Program-made: the position numbers and the translations under genes
Assembly: GCA_022820725.1 (NCBI GenBank)
Contig: JAJEFA010000013.1
Location: forward strand, 42,715 to 106,714
Direction: 5' to 3'
From: Candidatus Binatia bacterium
Lineage (GTDB): Bacteria; Desulfobacterota; Binatia; Bin18
DNA: 64,000 nucleotides
The notes under the pieces: generated by a model
The model's database searches: none
What the model was told of the DNA's origin: nothing
The model's input: only the letters and a program-made list of their open reading frames with translations
Part shown: in pieces, positions 43,172 through 53,152 of the stretch
Layout of the letters: each line of letters starts with the position of its first letter
Numbering within the stretch: position 1 is the first letter of the stretch

Positions 43172-44614
43172 CTACGCCCGTTCGCCGAACAGCGAGAGCT
43201 GGCTGCCTTTGGGACGGCTCCCCAGCGCCAGCGGGTAGCGCCCGGTAAAACAGGCGTCGCAAAAGCCGTTTCCGTTGGCCTGGAGGCCGGCGTACATGCC
43301 CGCCTCGCTCAGATAGGCCAGACTGTCGGCGGTGACGTAGCGGCTGATCTCTTCGACCGAATGAGAGGAGGCGATCAACTCCCGTCGGGTCGGCGTATCC
43401 ACCCCGTAAAAGCAGGGGGCGATGGTCGGCGGCGCGCTGATCCGCAGATGGACTTCCCGGGCGCCGGTTGAGCGGATCATCTTGACAATTTTCCGACAGG
43501 TCGTCCCGCGCACAATGGAATCGTCCACCACGATGACCCGTTTGCCGCACAGAATATCGGCCTGGGCGTTGAGTTTGACCTTGACCCCGAAATGACGGAT
43601 GGACGACTGGGGCTCGATGAACGTCCGGCCCACATAGTGGTTGCGGATCAGGCCCATTTCAAACGGCAGTCGGGCTTCTTCGGCATAGCCCAAAGCCGCG
43701 GGCACCCCGGAGTCCGGAACGGGAATGACGACATCCGCCTCGACCGGCGCCTCGCGCGCCAACTGGCGGCCAAACGACTTCCGCGCGTGGTAGACATTCT
43801 GCCCGAACATGGTGCTGTCCGGTCGCGCAAAATAGACATGCTCGAAAATACAGCGGGCCGCTGGCGCCCGCGGGAACGGGTTATAGCTGGTCAGGCCGTG
43901 GGCATCAAACAGGATGACCTCTCCGGCCTGCACTTCCCGCTCATACTGCGCCCCGATGAGGTCCAGCGCACAGGTCTCGGAGGTGACCACATAGCCCGTC
44001 TTTCCCGCGTGTTTGATACGACCCAGCACCAACGGCCGAAACCCGTAGGGGTCGCGCGCCGCAACCATATGATCCTCGCTCAGGAAGACCAGGGAGTAGG
44101 CCCCCCGCACCTGGGATAAGGCATCAATGATCCGGTCAACCGGCTGCCCGGCCTGCGAGGCGGCAATGAGATGCAGGATGACCTCGGTATCGACCGTGGA
44201 CTGAAAAATCGAGCCGCCCGTCTCCAGCCGGGCGCGCATCTCTTCGGCATTGACCAGGTTGCCGTTATGCGCAATCGCCACCGAGCCGTGCGTATACTTG
44301 GCCAGCAGGGGCTGGGTGTTCTTGAGCATGGTTGACCCGGCGGTGGAATAGCGGTTGTGGCCAATGGCGCTTGCCCCTTCCAGGCGACGAATCCGCTTTT
44401 CGTCAAAAATATCGGCCACCAGCCCCATGCCTTTATGCGTCAGCAGGGTCTGGCCGTTTGAAGAGGTAATGCCGGCAGACTCCTGTCCCCGATGTTGCAG
44501 GGAATACAACGCCAGATAGGCCAGGTTGGCCGCTTCCGGATGCCCATAGACGCCCACGACTCCGCACTCTTCGTGGAACCCATCGAACACCGCATTGGCT
44601 GTGTCGTGTACCAC
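43172..44614 (-). CDS. purF: Amidophosphoribosyltransferase
   Basis: Commits PRPP to purine synthesis. 480 residues with a 17-residue propeptide before the Ntn nucleophile Cys in [34 protein letters not shown] and [20 protein letters not shown] follow. The PRPP loop is [18 protein letters not shown]. Last gene of the pur cluster and 68 bp after purL. Confidence 0.96.
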   Translation of the reverse strand: MVHDTANAVFDGFHEECGVVGVYGHPEAANLAYLALYSLQHRGQESAGITSSNGQTLLTHKGMGLVADIFDEKRIRRLEGASAIGHNRYSTAGSTMLKNTQPLLAKYTHGSVAIAHNGNLVNAEEMRARLETGGSIFQSTVDTEVILHLIAASQAGQPVDRIIDALSQVRGAYSLVFLSEDHMVAARDPYGFRPLVLGRIKHAGKTGYVVTSETCALDLIGAQYEREVQAGEVILFDAHGLTSYNPFPRAPAARCIFEHVYFARPDSTMFGQNVYHARKSFGRQLAREAPVEADVVIPVPDSGVPAALGYAEEARLPFEMGLIRNHYVGRTFIEPQSSIRHFGVKVKLNAQADILCGKRVIVVDDSIVRGTTCRKIVKMIRSTGAREVHLRISAPPTIAPCFYGVDTPTRRELIASSHSVEEISRYVTADSLAYLSEAGMYAGLQANGNGFCDACFTGRYPLALGSRPKGSQLSLFGERA

Positions 44615-44682
44615 GTTCTCCCTCCCCGCTCAGAATGCGTGAACGTGCCCTGCAACAGACCGGCAGATGGTGGCACGTTTAC

Positions 44683-46908
44683 TCATGTCGCAACTGTCAG
44701 CAACTGTTGGGCCAGCGCCGTTTGCCACTGCTGGCGCAGGGCGGCTGTGGCGATTTTCATAGAGCCGACGATTTCGAGGTCCGTCCCACGCACTTCACCC
44801 AAGACGCTAAACGGTAACCCGCTCGTGCGGAGCAGCGCTTTGAGCCGCTCCCAGTTGGCCGGCCGGACGGAAACGACCGCCCGCGACTGGCTCTCTCCAA
44901 ACAGTAAGGCATCCGGGCGCAGGTCGCCCGTCAGGGTCACCCGCGCGCCAAGCGTCTGCTGGGGATGGCTGATACACGCCTCTGCCAGTGCCACGGCTAA
45001 CCCGCCCTCCGCCACATCGTGGGCCGAGGAAAAAAGCCCGGCCTGGGCGGCCCGGAGGCAGACCTGCTGGAGGAGCTTTTCCCGTTCCAGGTCAAGCCGC
45101 GGGGGCCGGCCACACTCCTGATGATGGATCGCGGCCAGATATTCGCTCGCGCCGAGTTCTTCGTGCGTTTCGCCCAACAGGACGATGAGATCACCGGGGT
45201 GCTTGAACCACTGGGTAACATGGTGCGTGACCGCGTCCATAATCCCGACCATGGCAACGGTTGGCGTCGGGGGAATGGCCTGCCCATCCGTTTCATTATA
45301 GAAGCTAACGTTGCCGCTGACTACCGCAACCTCCAGGGCTTCGCAGGCGGCCCGCATCCCGTCAATGGCCTGGACGAACTGCCACATCACCTCCGGCTTC
45401 TCCGGGTTGCCGAAATTGAGGCAGTCGGACAGGGCCACCGGCCTGGCCCCGCTGACGGCCAGGTTGCGCGCGCTCTCGGCGACCGCAATCGCCGCTCCGC
45501 GATAGGGGTCGAGCGCGCAGTAGCGGCTATTGCAATCGACGCTGATGCCCAGCCCCTTGTCCGACGCCTTCAGCCGGATGATGGCCGCATCCGAGCCGGG
45601 CCGGACCACCGTATTCCCGCCAACCAGAAAATCGTACTGCCGGTAGACCCACTCCTTACTGGCCAGGTTCGGCGTGGTGAGCAGGGTGGTCAGAACCGCG
45701 GCATAGTCGGTCGGCAGCGGCAGGGCGCCGAGGTCCAGCCGTTGTTGCGCCGTCAGGTCGGCCGGTCTGGCCGCCGGGCGTTCGTAGGCCGGGGCCTGCG
45801 AGGTCAGGGCGGCGACCGGAATACGGACGACTTCCTCTCCCCGCCACGTCGTGCGGAACAGGCCGTCATCCGTGACTTCTCCAATGACAACGGCCTGGAG
45901 GTCCCAGGTGGCGAACACGTCCTGGACGGCCTCTTCACAGCCCTCCTTGGCGACGATCAGCATCCGTTCCTGGGACTCGGACAGCAGCAGCTCATAGGGA
46001 GGAATACCGGCTTCACGGGTCGGGATAGTGTCCAGGTCCAGGACGATACCGGCCTTGCCCCGGTCGGCCATTTCCACCGACGAACTGGTCAGGCCGGCGG
46101 CCCCCATATCCTGAATCCCGATAATCAGGTCCTGCCGCATGAGGCTGAGGCAGGCCTCAATCAGAATATTCTCGGTGAACGGGTCGCCCACCTGAACGGC
46201 CGGCCGGAGCTCTTCGGACTTGTCGTCAAATTCCCGCGAGGCCAGCAGGCTCGCGCCGTGAATGCCGTCCCGGCCGGTGCGGGAGCCCACATAGATGACC
46301 GGATTGCCCACCCCCGCAGCCGTCGCCCGAAAAATCCGGTCAGTCGGGGCGATGCCCAGGGTAAAGGCGTTGACCAGGATGTTGCCGTTATAGCCGGCGT
46401 TGAAATACACCTCGCCGCCGACGGTCGGCACACCGACACTATTCCCGTAGCCGCCAATCCCCCCCACCACGCCCTTGACCAGCTGGGCGGTGCGCGGATG
46501 CGTCATCGCCCCGAAGCGGAGCGAGTTCAGCGAGGCGACCGGGCGGGCGCCCATGGTAAAGACATCGCGCAGGATGCCGCCCACCCCGGTGGCGGCGCCG
46601 TGATAGGGCTCAATAAAGGATGGATGGTTATGGCTCTCGATCTTAAAGACCGCGGCCAGCCCATCGCCGATATCGACGATGCCGGCATTCTCGCCCGGCC
46701 CCTGCAATATGGCCGGGCCGGTCGTGGGCAGACGCCGCAGAAAGCGCCGGGAACTCTTATAGCTGCAATGCTCCGACCACATCACGGAGAACACGCCCAA
46801 CTCCTCGAACGTCGGGGTGCGCTCCAGGGTCCGGACGATGCGCTCGTACTCGTCGGTTGACAGGCCGTGGTCGTGAGCGAGCTGGAGATCAACCGGTATG
46901 GACGCCAT
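44683..46908 (-). CDS. purL: Phosphoribosylformylglycinamidine synthase subunit PurL
   Basis: The ATP-dependent synthetase subunit of the three-part PurLQS enzyme. 741 residues. [20 protein letters not shown] and [20 protein letters not shown] lie near the N-terminus, with [19 protein letters not shown] in the middle. ATG 46908 is chosen because the upstream frame lies in purQ. It lies 4 bp after purQ. Confidence 0.96.
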   Translation of the reverse strand: MASIPVDLQLAHDHGLSTDEYERIVRTLERTPTFEELGVFSVMWSEHCSYKSSRRFLRRLPTTGPAILQGPGENAGIVDIGDGLAAVFKIESHNHPSFIEPYHGAATGVGGILRDVFTMGARPVASLNSLRFGAMTHPRTAQLVKGVVGGIGGYGNSVGVPTVGGEVYFNAGYNGNILVNAFTLGIAPTDRIFRATAAGVGNPVIYVGSRTGRDGIHGASLLASREFDDKSEELRPAVQVGDPFTENILIEACLSLMRQDLIIGIQDMGAAGLTSSSVEMADRGKAGIVLDLDTIPTREAGIPPYELLLSESQERMLIVAKEGCEEAVQDVFATWDLQAVVIGEVTDDGLFRTTWRGEEVVRIPVAALTSQAPAYERPAARPADLTAQQRLDLGALPLPTDYAAVLTTLLTTPNLASKEWVYRQYDFLVGGNTVVRPGSDAAIIRLKASDKGLGISVDCNSRYCALDPYRGAAIAVAESARNLAVSGARPVALSDCLNFGNPEKPEVMWQFVQAIDGMRAACEALEVAVVSGNVSFYNETDGQAIPPTPTVAMVGIMDAVTHHVTQWFKHPGDLIVLLGETHEELGASEYLAAIHHQECGRPPRLDLEREKLLQQVCLRAAQAGLFSSAHDVAEGGLAVALAEACISHPQQTLGARVTLTGDLRPDALLFGESQSRAVVSVRPANWERLKALLRTSGLPFSVLGEVRGTDLEIVGSMKIATAALRQQWQTALAQQLLTVAT

Positions 46909-46912
46909 AACG

Positions 46913-47593
46913 CTACGCAAAGACCGAGGTAAAGAGTTTGCGCCCGTCCTCGCCCCCCAGCAGGGCTTCGACCGCATGTTCGGGATGGGGCATGAGGCCG
47001 ACCACGTTGCCGCCGGTGTTGGCAACCCCGGCGATATTCTGCACGGCGCCGTTCGGGTTGGCCGACTCCAGGGCCTCTCCGGCCCGGTTCACATAGCGGA
47101 AGACGACCTGATCGTTATCCTGGAGGGCCTTGAGGGTTGCCTCGTCCGCCACATAGCAGCCCTCGCCGTGTTTGATCGGCAGGGACAGACACTCGCCCGC
47201 CGCACACCGGGCCGTAAAACGGGTCCGGGTCGTTTCCACCCGGACGGAAACCCACTCGCAGATAAACGCCAGCGAACGGTTGCGGACCAGCGCCCCCGGC
47301 AGGAGCCCGCTCTCACACAGAATCTGAAACCCGTTGCACATGCCCAGCACCGGCCCGCCGGCTCGGGCAAACGCCATCACGCTGGACATGACCGGCGAGA
47401 AGCGGGCGACCGCCCCGCAGCGGAGATAGTCGCCATAGGAAAACCCGCCCGGCAGCACAATCGCCTCGACCCCGTGCAAATCCTGGTCCTTATGCCACAA
47501 CGGGACCGCCTCCTGCCCGAGCACGCGCTCCAGACAGTAGACGGAGTCCCGGTCGTCGTTCGAGCCGGGGAAGGTGACGACACCCCACTTCAC
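46913..47593 (-). CDS. purQ: Phosphoribosylformylglycinamidine synthase subunit PurQ
   Basis: Class I glutaminase of the PurLQS complex. 226 residues with [40 protein letters not shown], and the nucleophile Cys in [20 protein letters not shown]. The catalytic His is in [13 protein letters not shown]. Confidence 0.95.
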   Translation of the reverse strand: MKWGVVTFPGSNDDRDSVYCLERVLGQEAVPLWHKDQDLHGVEAIVLPGGFSYGDYLRCGAVARFSPVMSSVMAFARAGGPVLGMCNGFQILCESGLLPGALVRNRSLAFICEWVSVRVETTRTRFTARCAAGECLSLPIKHGEGCYVADEATLKALQDNDQVVFRYVNRAGEALESANPNGAVQNIAGVANTGGNVVGLMPHPEHAVEALLGGEDGRKLFTSVFA

Positions 47594-47599
47594 TCGCTG

Positions 47600-47845
47600 T
47601 TACTCCTCGACAATCTCAAAGCGAAAGTCTTCAATGATGAGATTGGCCAACAGGCGTTGGCACATCTCTTCGACGCGCCGCTCGGCCTGCGGTTTCGACA
47701 GGCCCGTCAGCCGGACCTCCAGATACTTGCCCATGCGGACCTCGCCGACCTCCGCGTAGTCGAGGGCGTGCAGGGACTGGGCAATGGCCGTTCCCTGCGG
47801 GTCGAGAATGGCTTTTTTCGGCGTGACGTAGACTTTGGCCAGCAT
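47600..47845 (-). CDS. purS: Phosphoribosylformylglycinamidine synthase subunit PurS
   Basis: A small subunit of 81 residues that bridges PurL and PurQ. MLAKVYVTPKKAILDPQGTA, then LHALDYAEVGEVRMGKYLEV are classic. ATG 47845 chosen; the frame is open 30 bp further. It lies 6 bp before purQ. Confidence 0.92.
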   Translation of the reverse strand: MLAKVYVTPKKAILDPQGTAIAQSLHALDYAEVGEVRMGKYLEVRLTGLSKPQAERRVEEMCQRLLANLIIEDFRFEIVEE

Positions 47846-47915
47846 GCTCCGCTCCCCCAGTGCTTCACTCTTCACTACCCACTCTCAAACCCCCCTCGGG
47901 CCGCTGGCCCTCCCG

Positions 47916-47961
47916 CTGTCTGCAGCAGGGGCGACCGGCCGGTCGCCCCTGCTGCAGACAG
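47916..47961. repeat. Extended variant of palindrome A (46 nt perfect)
   Basis: The core is GCAGGGGCGACCGG plus its reverse complement (47925-47952). The T:A pair of the standard palindrome is changed to C:G on both sides, and perfect pairing extends outward through CTGTCTGCA to 23 bp per arm. It lies between purB and purS. Confidence 0.9.
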
Positions 47962-48020
47962 GCATGGCGCAGCGGGCTGGGTTCCGTTGTCCCACACGCT
48001 TTCCTCTCCACTTCTCTCCC

Positions 48021-49322
48021 TCACTCCGACCGCGCAAACACGCGCTCGAATATACGGTCCGTATGCCGCAGCGCGTGGCCTGGGTCAAAGAGTTGATCGA
48101 TCTCGGCCGGAGCCAACAGCCGGGTAATATCCGGGTCCCGGCGCACCTCGGCGGCAAAAGAGGCCCGGTGCTCCCAGACCTTCATGGCGTTGCGCTGGAC
48201 CCAGCCATAGGCCTCCTCACGGGCAATGCCCTTGCGGACCAGGGCCAGGAGCAGATGTTCGGAATAAATCGCTTCCCCGAGTACGGCCATATTGGCCTGC
48301 ATGCGCTCGGGATGCACCACCATCCGGTCCACCAGCGTCGTCAGCCGGGCCAGCATAAAGTCGAGCAGCGTGGTTGCGTCCGGGCCGATCACCCGTTCGA
48401 CCGAGGAGTGGCTGATATCCCGCTCATGCCACAGGGGCACGTTCTCCAGGGCCGACAGCGCGTAGCCGCGCAGCAGGCGGGCCAGGCCGCTCACGTTTTC
48501 CAACTGCCAGGGGTTGCGCTTATGCGGCATGGCCGACGAGCCCTTCTGGCCGGGAGTAAACGGCTCCTGGACCTCAAAGACCTCGGTGCGTTGCAGATGG
48601 CGCAGCTCGGTCGCGATCCGGTCGAGCGAGCTGCCGACCAGCGCCAGGGTCGAGAAAAAAGAGGCATGCCGGTCGCGCGGGACCACCTGGGTGGCAATGG
48701 TTTCCGGCACCAGCCCCAGGCGCGCGCACACGGCGGCTTCGATCGCGGGATCGATATTGGCGTACGTGCCCACCGCACCCGAGATTTTGCCGACCGCGAT
48801 CTCGCGGCGGGCCTGCTCCAAACGGGCCTTGTTGCGCTCCATCTCGGCGAACCAGTGGGCGACTTTGAGACCAAAGGTAATCGGCTCGGCATGTACGCCG
48901 TGGCTGCGGCCGATCATGACCGTGTCCTGATGTTCCTGGGCACGCCGCCGCAGCACGCCGAGCAGCGTGTCCAGGTCGGCCAGCAGCTCATCCGTCGCCT
49001 CGCACAGTTGCACGGCAAAGCCGGTATCAATCACATCCGACGAGGTCAGGCCGAGGTGCAGATAGCGTCCCTCCGGGCCGACACTCTCGGCCACGGCCGT
49101 GACAAAAGCCACCACGTCGTGTTTGACCTCGGCTTCGATTTCCTGCATGCGGCCGATATCAAGCCGGGCGCGTTGTCTCAGTTGCGGGATCACCTCCGCC
49201 GGGATGTCGCCGCGTTCGGCCAGGGCCTCACACGCCAGCAGCTCGACTTCCAGCCAGGCGGAAAACTTATTCTCCTCCGACCAGATTTTACGCAGGGCCG
49301 GCCGGGTGTAACGTTCGATCAT
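48021..49322 (-). CDS. purB: Adenylosuccinate lyase
   Basis: Acts twice in purine synthesis. 433 residues with MIERYTRPALRKIWSEENKF, HLGLTSSDVIDTGFAVQL, TVMIGRSHGVHAEPITFGLK and the flexible signature loop GSSAMPHKRNPWQLENVSGL with the catalytic Ser. First gene of the minus-strand purB-S-Q-L-F cluster, separated from purS by the palindrome variant. Confidence 0.96.
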   Translation of the reverse strand: MIERYTRPALRKIWSEENKFSAWLEVELLACEALAERGDIPAEVIPQLRQRARLDIGRMQEIEAEVKHDVVAFVTAVAESVGPEGRYLHLGLTSSDVIDTGFAVQLCEATDELLADLDTLLGVLRRRAQEHQDTVMIGRSHGVHAEPITFGLKVAHWFAEMERNKARLEQARREIAVGKISGAVGTYANIDPAIEAAVCARLGLVPETIATQVVPRDRHASFFSTLALVGSSLDRIATELRHLQRTEVFEVQEPFTPGQKGSSAMPHKRNPWQLENVSGLARLLRGYALSALENVPLWHERDISHSSVERVIGPDATTLLDFMLARLTTLVDRMVVHPERMQANMAVLGEAIYSEHLLLALVRKGIAREEAYGWVQRNAMKVWEHRASFAAEVRRDPDITRLLAPAEIDQLFDPGHALRHTDRIFERVFARSE

Positions 49323-49442
49323 GAGCGCAGTGCTATCAGAACTTCGGCAGCGACCAAAGAGGGGGCGGTTGAACTGTGCGAATATACGGTCGTTTCGACG
49401 CAGGTTTCCGCTTGTCGGCTATGGGAAAAATTGAGAGGCGGT

Positions 49443-49505
49443 GGGCTCCCCCCCCTGGGAGAGCGGCCATCCTGGCCGCTTGCGGGCTGGAAGCCCGCAC
49501 TCCTA
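49443..49505 (+). repeat. MITE-like repeat core
   Basis: Contains CTCCCCCCCCTGGGAGAGCG, GCGGCCATCCTGGCCGC and GCGGGCTGGAAGCCCGC hairpins, as at 33180-33225 and 33810-33865. The flanking gene-free sequence 49323-49606 shows nothing else. Confidence 0.65.
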
Positions 49506-49606
49506 GAGCCCCACCCCGCCGAGGACCCACGAAACAATACGCATCACACGTCTACTGTGGGGAGAGGGAGATGAACCAGCCGATTTCTCCTGATGGGATT
49601 TCTTCT

Positions 49607-49795
49607 TCATTTCGTGCGCTCCAGGAGGCGCTCGATCCCTGCACCCATCTTCTCCAGGGCTTGCGCTTGCTGATCAAGCTGCCGATCCCGTCGCTGTCCA
49701 GCCTCCCGCATCATCCAGAGGCCCCCGCCAATGATGAGCAGTTGGAGATAGTAGGCAACAATAGACAGCCATTCAAACGTAGTCATCAGCTTCAT
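49607..49795 (-). CDS. Small membrane protein with charged coiled-coil tail
   Basis: A 62-residue protein. One membrane helix (WLSIVAYYLQLLIIGGGLWM) then a basic/acidic heptad-like tail (REAGQRRDRQLDQQAQALEK) ending ERLLERTK. AGGGA-rich sequence precedes ATG 49795. The layout matches the 93-residue protein at 53153. The function is unknown. Confidence 0.55.
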   Translation of the reverse strand: MKLMTTFEWLSIVAYYLQLLIIGGGLWMMREAGQRRDRQLDQQAQALEKMGAGIERLLERTK

Positions 49796-49874
49796 TCCCT
49801 ATCCCTGTTATCTGGCGACACATGTATCATGTGGACGACATCTGCATCCAGTCCTTCAGTACATTAAAAAGGTC

Positions 49875-49903
49875 TTGCAACCACATCAGGGGCGGGGTAG
49901 ATT
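49875..49903 (+). promoter_or_regulatory. Promoter for tRNA-Cys
   Basis: TTGCAA (49875-49880), 17-bp spacer, TAGATT (49898-49903), 31 bp before the tRNA. Confidence 0.6.
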
Positions 49904-49934
49904 AGCACACCCTGTTCCAACGCAGCGCACACAC

Positions 49935-50007
49935 GGCGGCGTACCCAAGTGGCTAAGGGAGAGGTCTGCAAAACCTCCATTCACCGGTTCGAATCCGGTC
50001 GCCGCCT
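49935..50007 (+). tRNA. tRNA-Cys (GCA)
   Basis: The acceptor GGCGGCG pairs with CGCCGCC (50000-50006). The anticodon arm GAGGT CTGCAAA ACCTC gives GCA. T-arm CCGGTTCGAATCCGG. No encoded CCA. It ends 2 bp before the convergent lpxA stop. Confidence 0.95.
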
Positions 50008-50009
50008 TG

Positions 50010-50825
50010 TCACCCTTCTTCAGATTGCTCCCTGCGCTGCGGCCCGGAATCGCGCCGTGGCCCAAAACACACCCCTCTTTCCGAGTTCCGGATAAAATCG
50101 AGCAAGGCCCGGACATCGTGAGACGGGTCGGCCGCTGACAGGCGTTCGACCTGGTGGCGCATATTGCCCCGCTGGCGGAACAGGGTGGCAAACGCCCGCC
50201 GCAGGGCGACGATCCGCTCCCGACTGAAACCGGCCCGCCGCAGACCGACGACGTTGAGTCCGCGCACGGTATGGGTGCCGTCCATAATACAAAAGGGCGG
50301 GACATCCCGACTGGTCCGGGACAGTCCCCGCAGCAGGGCCAGGGTGCCGATCCTGACAAACTGATGCACCACACAGTTGCCCGACACAAAGGCCCGGTCC
50401 GCGACTTCGACATAACCGGCCAGGAGCGCGCCGCCGGCAATGATCGTCTGATTGCCCAAGCGGCAATTATGCGCGACATGGGCGTGCTGCATGAGATAGT
50501 TGTCGTTGCCGATCACGGTTGCGCTCTCGGCCTGGGTGCCGCGGTGAATTTGACTGTGCTCCCGGATGATATTGCGGTGCCCGATTCTGAGAAAGCTTTT
50601 TGCGCCCGCGTACGACACGTCTTGCGGAACGTGGCCGATGACCGCGCCCATGTGAATTTCATTGTCTTCGCCGATTTCGGTCCAGCCGGTCAGGACGGCG
50701 TGGGCCAGAATCCGCGTGCCGCGTCCGACCCGGACCGCGCCGTCGATCACCACATAGGGACCAATGTCCACGCCGGAGTCAATGTCGGCCTGTGGGGAAA
50801 TAACGGCTGTCGGATGAATCGCCAT
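50010..50825 (-). CDS. lpxA: UDP-N-acetylglucosamine acyltransferase
   Basis: First step of lipid A synthesis. 271 residues, left-handed beta-helix hexapeptide repeats (AIHPTAVISPQADIDSGVDI; GAVIGHVPQDVSYAG) with HRGT and the catalytic-type His in LMQHAHVAHNCRLGN. HQFVRIGTLALLRGLSRTSR and the helical C-terminus complete it. GTG 50834 is an alternative start. lpxD, fabZ and lpxB are not adjacent, so the lipid A genes are dispersed. Confidence 0.92.
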   Translation of the reverse strand: MAIHPTAVISPQADIDSGVDIGPYVVIDGAVRVGRGTRILAHAVLTGWTEIGEDNEIHMGAVIGHVPQDVSYAGAKSFLRIGHRNIIREHSQIHRGTQAESATVIGNDNYLMQHAHVAHNCRLGNQTIIAGGALLAGYVEVADRAFVSGNCVVHQFVRIGTLALLRGLSRTSRDVPPFCIMDGTHTVRGLNVVGLRRAGFSRERIVALRRAFATLFRQRGNMRHQVERLSAADPSHDVRALLDFIRNSERGVCFGPRRDSGPQRREQSEEG

Positions 50826-50843
50826 GCCTGACACGCGAAGGTC

Positions 50844-51038
50844 TCAAACCTTATACGGCTCGGTTACGTCGTTCTCCGCGGGTGTCGGGTCGGCCGGCTC
50901 GCCCGGAATGTGATAGGTCTCGCTCGCCCACGCGCCACGGTCCAGCGTCCGGCAGCGCTCCGAACAAAAAGGACGGTAGACATTGCCCTGCCAGGCCGTT
51001 TTCTTACGGCACACCGGGCATCTGACTGTTCGCATCAC
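50844..51038 (-). CDS. yacG: YacG family zinc protein (DNA gyrase inhibitor)
   Basis: 64 residues with a treble-clef zinc site: VRCPVCRKKTAW and YRPFCSERCRTLDRGAWASE. Y.IPGEP ends the conserved part. In E. coli YacG binds GyrB and inhibits gyrase. It lies just downstream of the 5S rRNA-tRNA-Gly unit, 18 bp before lpxA. Confidence 0.87.
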   Translation of the reverse strand: MMRTVRCPVCRKKTAWQGNVYRPFCSERCRTLDRGAWASETYHIPGEPADPTPAENDVTEPYKV

Positions 51039-51110
51039 CGCTCACCTGATGAAAAAAGGACATGCGCCCTCCGGCACAGAGGCCGGCCTGTTGAATGATT
51101 GGAACGGAAA

Positions 51111-51182
<72 letters not shown>

Positions 51183-51242
51183 TCAGGATTATCGTCTGCC
51201 CCTCCATCCAGCAAAGACGGGAAAGCAACCCGGAAAAAGAAA

Positions 51243-51360
51243 ACCCCGGCCTCGTCCTACTCTCCCACAGCATAACGCTGTAGTACCATCGGCGCTGGAG
51301 GGCTTAACGGCCGTGTTCGGGATGGGAACGGGTGTGGCCCCTCCGCCATTGAGACCGGGG
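51243..51360 (-). rRNA. rrf: 5S ribosomal RNA (solitary)
   Basis: On the minus strand the sequence starts CCCCGGTCTCAATGGCGGAG and ends GAGGCCGGGG, which pair as helix I. CACACCCGTTCCCATCCCGA, AACACGGCCGTTAAGCCC and GATGGTACT are universal 5S blocks. Length is about 118 nt. No 23S sequence precedes it; a consensus promoter does. Confidence 0.95.
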
Positions 51361-51376
51361 AAATTTTCCAGCCATC

Positions 51377-51405
51377 CTAATACCGACCTCGCGGGGGAGT
51401 GTCAA
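51377..51405 (-). promoter_or_regulatory. Consensus sigma70 promoter for the 5S gene
   Basis: On the minus strand TTGACA (51405-51400), exactly 17 bp, TATTAG (51382-51377). The predicted start is about 10 bp before the mature 5S end. Confidence 0.8.
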
Positions 51406-51424
51406 GCCTGCCGGCGGCCTTACC

Positions 51425-51560
51425 ACAGGCGGCACATGAGGTGGTGGCCCCGGTTCGGGCTGCTCCGTAGGGGCAATTCATGAATTGCCCCTACAACGGC
51501 ACGCCTCCCATAGACGTGGGATGTAAATGAACCTGTCTGACGGGTGGCCGACGCTTGGTC
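51425..51560 (+). repeat. Dispersed element B, plus orientation
   Basis: AGGCGGCACATGAGGTGGTG, palindrome B, CTCCCATAGACGTGGGATG and TCTGACGGGTGGCCGACGC. Homologous to 33305-33510. Confidence 0.7.
51467..51494. repeat. Palindrome B copy (28 nt perfect)
   Basis: Exact copy of GTAGGGGCAATTCA plus its reverse complement. Confidence 0.95.
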
Positions 51561-51568
51561 CCGCCCCC

Positions 51569-51637
51569 CACCTCCTGGGAGTGCGGCCATCCTGGCCGCT
51601 TGCGGGCTGGTAGGGGCGACCGGCCGGTCGCCCCTAC
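51569..51637 (+). repeat. MITE-like repeat core with palindrome A
   Basis: CACCTCCTGGGAGTGCGGCC, a GCGGCC..GGCCGC hairpin and GCGGGCTGG joined to palindrome A, the same junction as at 28770. Confidence 0.65.
51610..51637. repeat. Palindrome A copy (28 nt perfect)
   Basis: Exact copy; its last base is the last base of the vapC stop codon (TAG on the minus strand, 51639-51637). Confidence 0.95.
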
Positions 51638-52053
51638 TATTCCCAGGGATTGATTATCTCAACGCCTGTCGGCGTAAAGTCAGCGACATTTCGAGTGACG
51701 ACCGTCAGACCGTGAACCAGGGCCGTGGCCGCGATGAGCGCATCGCGGTCCGGGCGTGGGGCGGGGACATGCAGTCTGGCGCAACATTGGGCAACAGCCG
51801 TATCGACCGGCAAAGTGCGCTCACGGAATGTCGGTAACACATGGGTATCGAGCCAAGAGCGGAGTACCGCCCCCTGTGTCGGGTCTCGACGCTCAACCAG
51901 AAGGACACCCTTTTCCAGTTCCAAAACCGTAATCACTGACAGAAAGAGGCTGGCTGCCGAGACACGGTTGGCCCACGCCCGGACTTTTTGATCGACTTTC
52001 GGAGACTTCGCTTTTCTCAACTCGGCGATAACGTTGGTGTCGAGCAGGTACAT
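51637..52053 (-). CDS. vapC: VapC-type PIN-domain toxin (FitB-like)
   Basis: 138 residues. MYLLDTNVIAELRKAKSPKV carries the first Asp. ELEKGVLL has the Glu, RDALIAATALVHGL the third acidic site, and TRNVADF the last, so the PIN active site is complete. The ATG overlaps the antitoxin stop by one base. The stop codon abuts palindrome A. Confidence 0.88.
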   Translation of the reverse strand: MYLLDTNVIAELRKAKSPKVDQKVRAWANRVSAASLFLSVITVLELEKGVLLVERRDPTQGAVLRSWLDTHVLPTFRERTLPVDTAVAQCCARLHVPAPRPDRDALIAATALVHGLTVVTRNVADFTPTGVEIINPWE

Positions 52054-52310
52054 CAGGAGAGGTCCGCCGTTCTCCCTATTTCCCCATCCAAGCGGGGCGG
52101 CTCAAAATCGAGGTCTGCCGCTTCCGGCATGGCGAGTAATTCGATGATGCTTTCCTCCGTCCTGGTGATCTTGAGGTAGTCCTCAATAGTCAACAAGACA
52201 TGCGCCGTCCGGCCCCGGTCGGTAATAAAAACCGGCCCCCCCGCAGCCTCCCGCTTGGCTTTACTCACGTCTTGATTAAATTCCCGGCTGGTAACGGTTG
52301 TGATCCGCAT
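52053..52310 (-). CDS. Phd/YefM-type antitoxin of the VapC pair
   Basis: 85 residues: MRITTVTSREFNQDVSKAKR, then GGPVFITDRGRTAHVLLTIE, the Phd/YefM fold. The acidic C-terminus (LPEAADLDFEPPRLDGEI-like) would wrap the toxin. ATG 52310 lies 16 bp downstream of an inverted repeat that overlaps the -10 region. Confidence 0.85.
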   Translation of the reverse strand: MRITTVTSREFNQDVSKAKREAAGGPVFITDRGRTAHVLLTIEDYLKITRTEESIIELLAMPEAADLDFEPPRLDGEIGRTADLS

Positions 52311-52326
52311 ATCCTGAACCTTGCTC

Positions 52327-52364
52327 TTTGTAGGTAAATTACTACAAATTGGAACCCGCAACAA
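52327..52364 (-). promoter_or_regulatory. Promoter and operator of the phd-vapC pair
   Basis: On the minus strand TTGTTG (52364-52359), 17 bp, TAATTT (52341-52336). An inverted repeat TTTGTAG (52327-52333) / CTACAAA (52342-52348) straddles the -10, a typical position for antitoxin autorepression. Confidence 0.55.
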
Positions 52365-52468
52365 CCGTCGAATCCTTCCGCGAGCAGTTCGCAGGTCGAT
52401 GAACGGAGCATAGTCCGACAGGACCGTCGCGCCCGTGTCGGTTGACGGTCCCGGTATCCGTCGTTACC

Positions 52469-53071
52469 GTGAGGCACGTGAAGGAAGAAATCACCCGCAT
52501 TTTTCAGGCGAGTATTGAGGCCAAGGAACAATTCTTACGGGCGCAGCACAAGGAACTGATCGCCGCAACCGACACCGTCATCCGGACGCTGCGCGCGGGG
52601 GGCAAGATCCTGCTGTTCGGGAATGGCGGCAGCGCGGCCGACGCCCAGCACCTGGCCGCCGAGTTCGTGAACCGCTACCTGATCGACCGTCCGCCGCTGC
52701 CGGCGATTGCGCTCACAACCGACTCCTCGGCCTTGACCTCGATCGCCAACGACTACGGCCCCGCCGATATTTTCGCCAAGCAAATCCAGGCGCTCGGTAA
52801 AGACCACGATGTCGCCATCGCCCTCTCGACCAGCGGCAACTCGGCAAACGTGCTGCGCGGCCTTGAGTGTTGTCGGACGATCGGCATGCCGACCATCGGG
52901 CTGACGGGCGGGAGTGGGGGCGCGCTGGCCGCGCTGGTCGATCACTGCCTGTGTGTCTCGGCCACAACCGTCACACCCCGGATTCAGGAAACCCATATTC
53001 TCATCGGCCACGTGATCTGCGAGATGGTGGACCGCAGCCTCTACGGGGCCGGACGTACGGAGAGCGAGTAG
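52469..53071 (+). CDS. gmhA: Phosphoheptose isomerase
   Basis: SIS-domain enzyme making D-glycero-manno-heptose-7-phosphate for LPS core. About 200 residues: KILLFGNGGSAADAQHLAAE, LTTDSSALTSIANDYG, VAIALSTSGNSANVLRGLE and TPRIQETHILIGHVICEMVD (zinc/active-site His and Glu). The start is uncertain: TTG 52442, GTG 52469 and GTG 52478 are all in frame and none has a good ribosome-binding site. Confidence 0.92.
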   Translation: MRHVKEEITRIFQASIEAKEQFLRAQHKELIAATDTVIRTLRAGGKILLFGNGGSAADAQHLAAEFVNRYLIDRPPLPAIALTTDSSALTSIANDYGPADIFAKQIQALGKDHDVAIALSTSGNSANVLRGLECCRTIGMPTIGLTGGSGGALAALVDHCLCVSATTVTPRIQETHILIGHVICEMVDRSLYGAGRTESE

Positions 53072-53152
53072 TGAAAAACCGAACCAACACAGGACGATAA
53101 CCGCGCTGACAATCGGCTTGACACAGGACTGGGCATAAGGGAAAACGACCCC

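Noticed and set aside
45019..46860. 613-codon open frame on the plus strand opposite purL
   Set aside because: Antisense of a certain purL gene; composition is the typical Gly/Arg/His-rich shadow pattern.
47835..49574. 579-codon open frame on the plus strand opposite purB
   Set aside because: Antisense of purB, and it reads through a palindrome and repeats; no family features.
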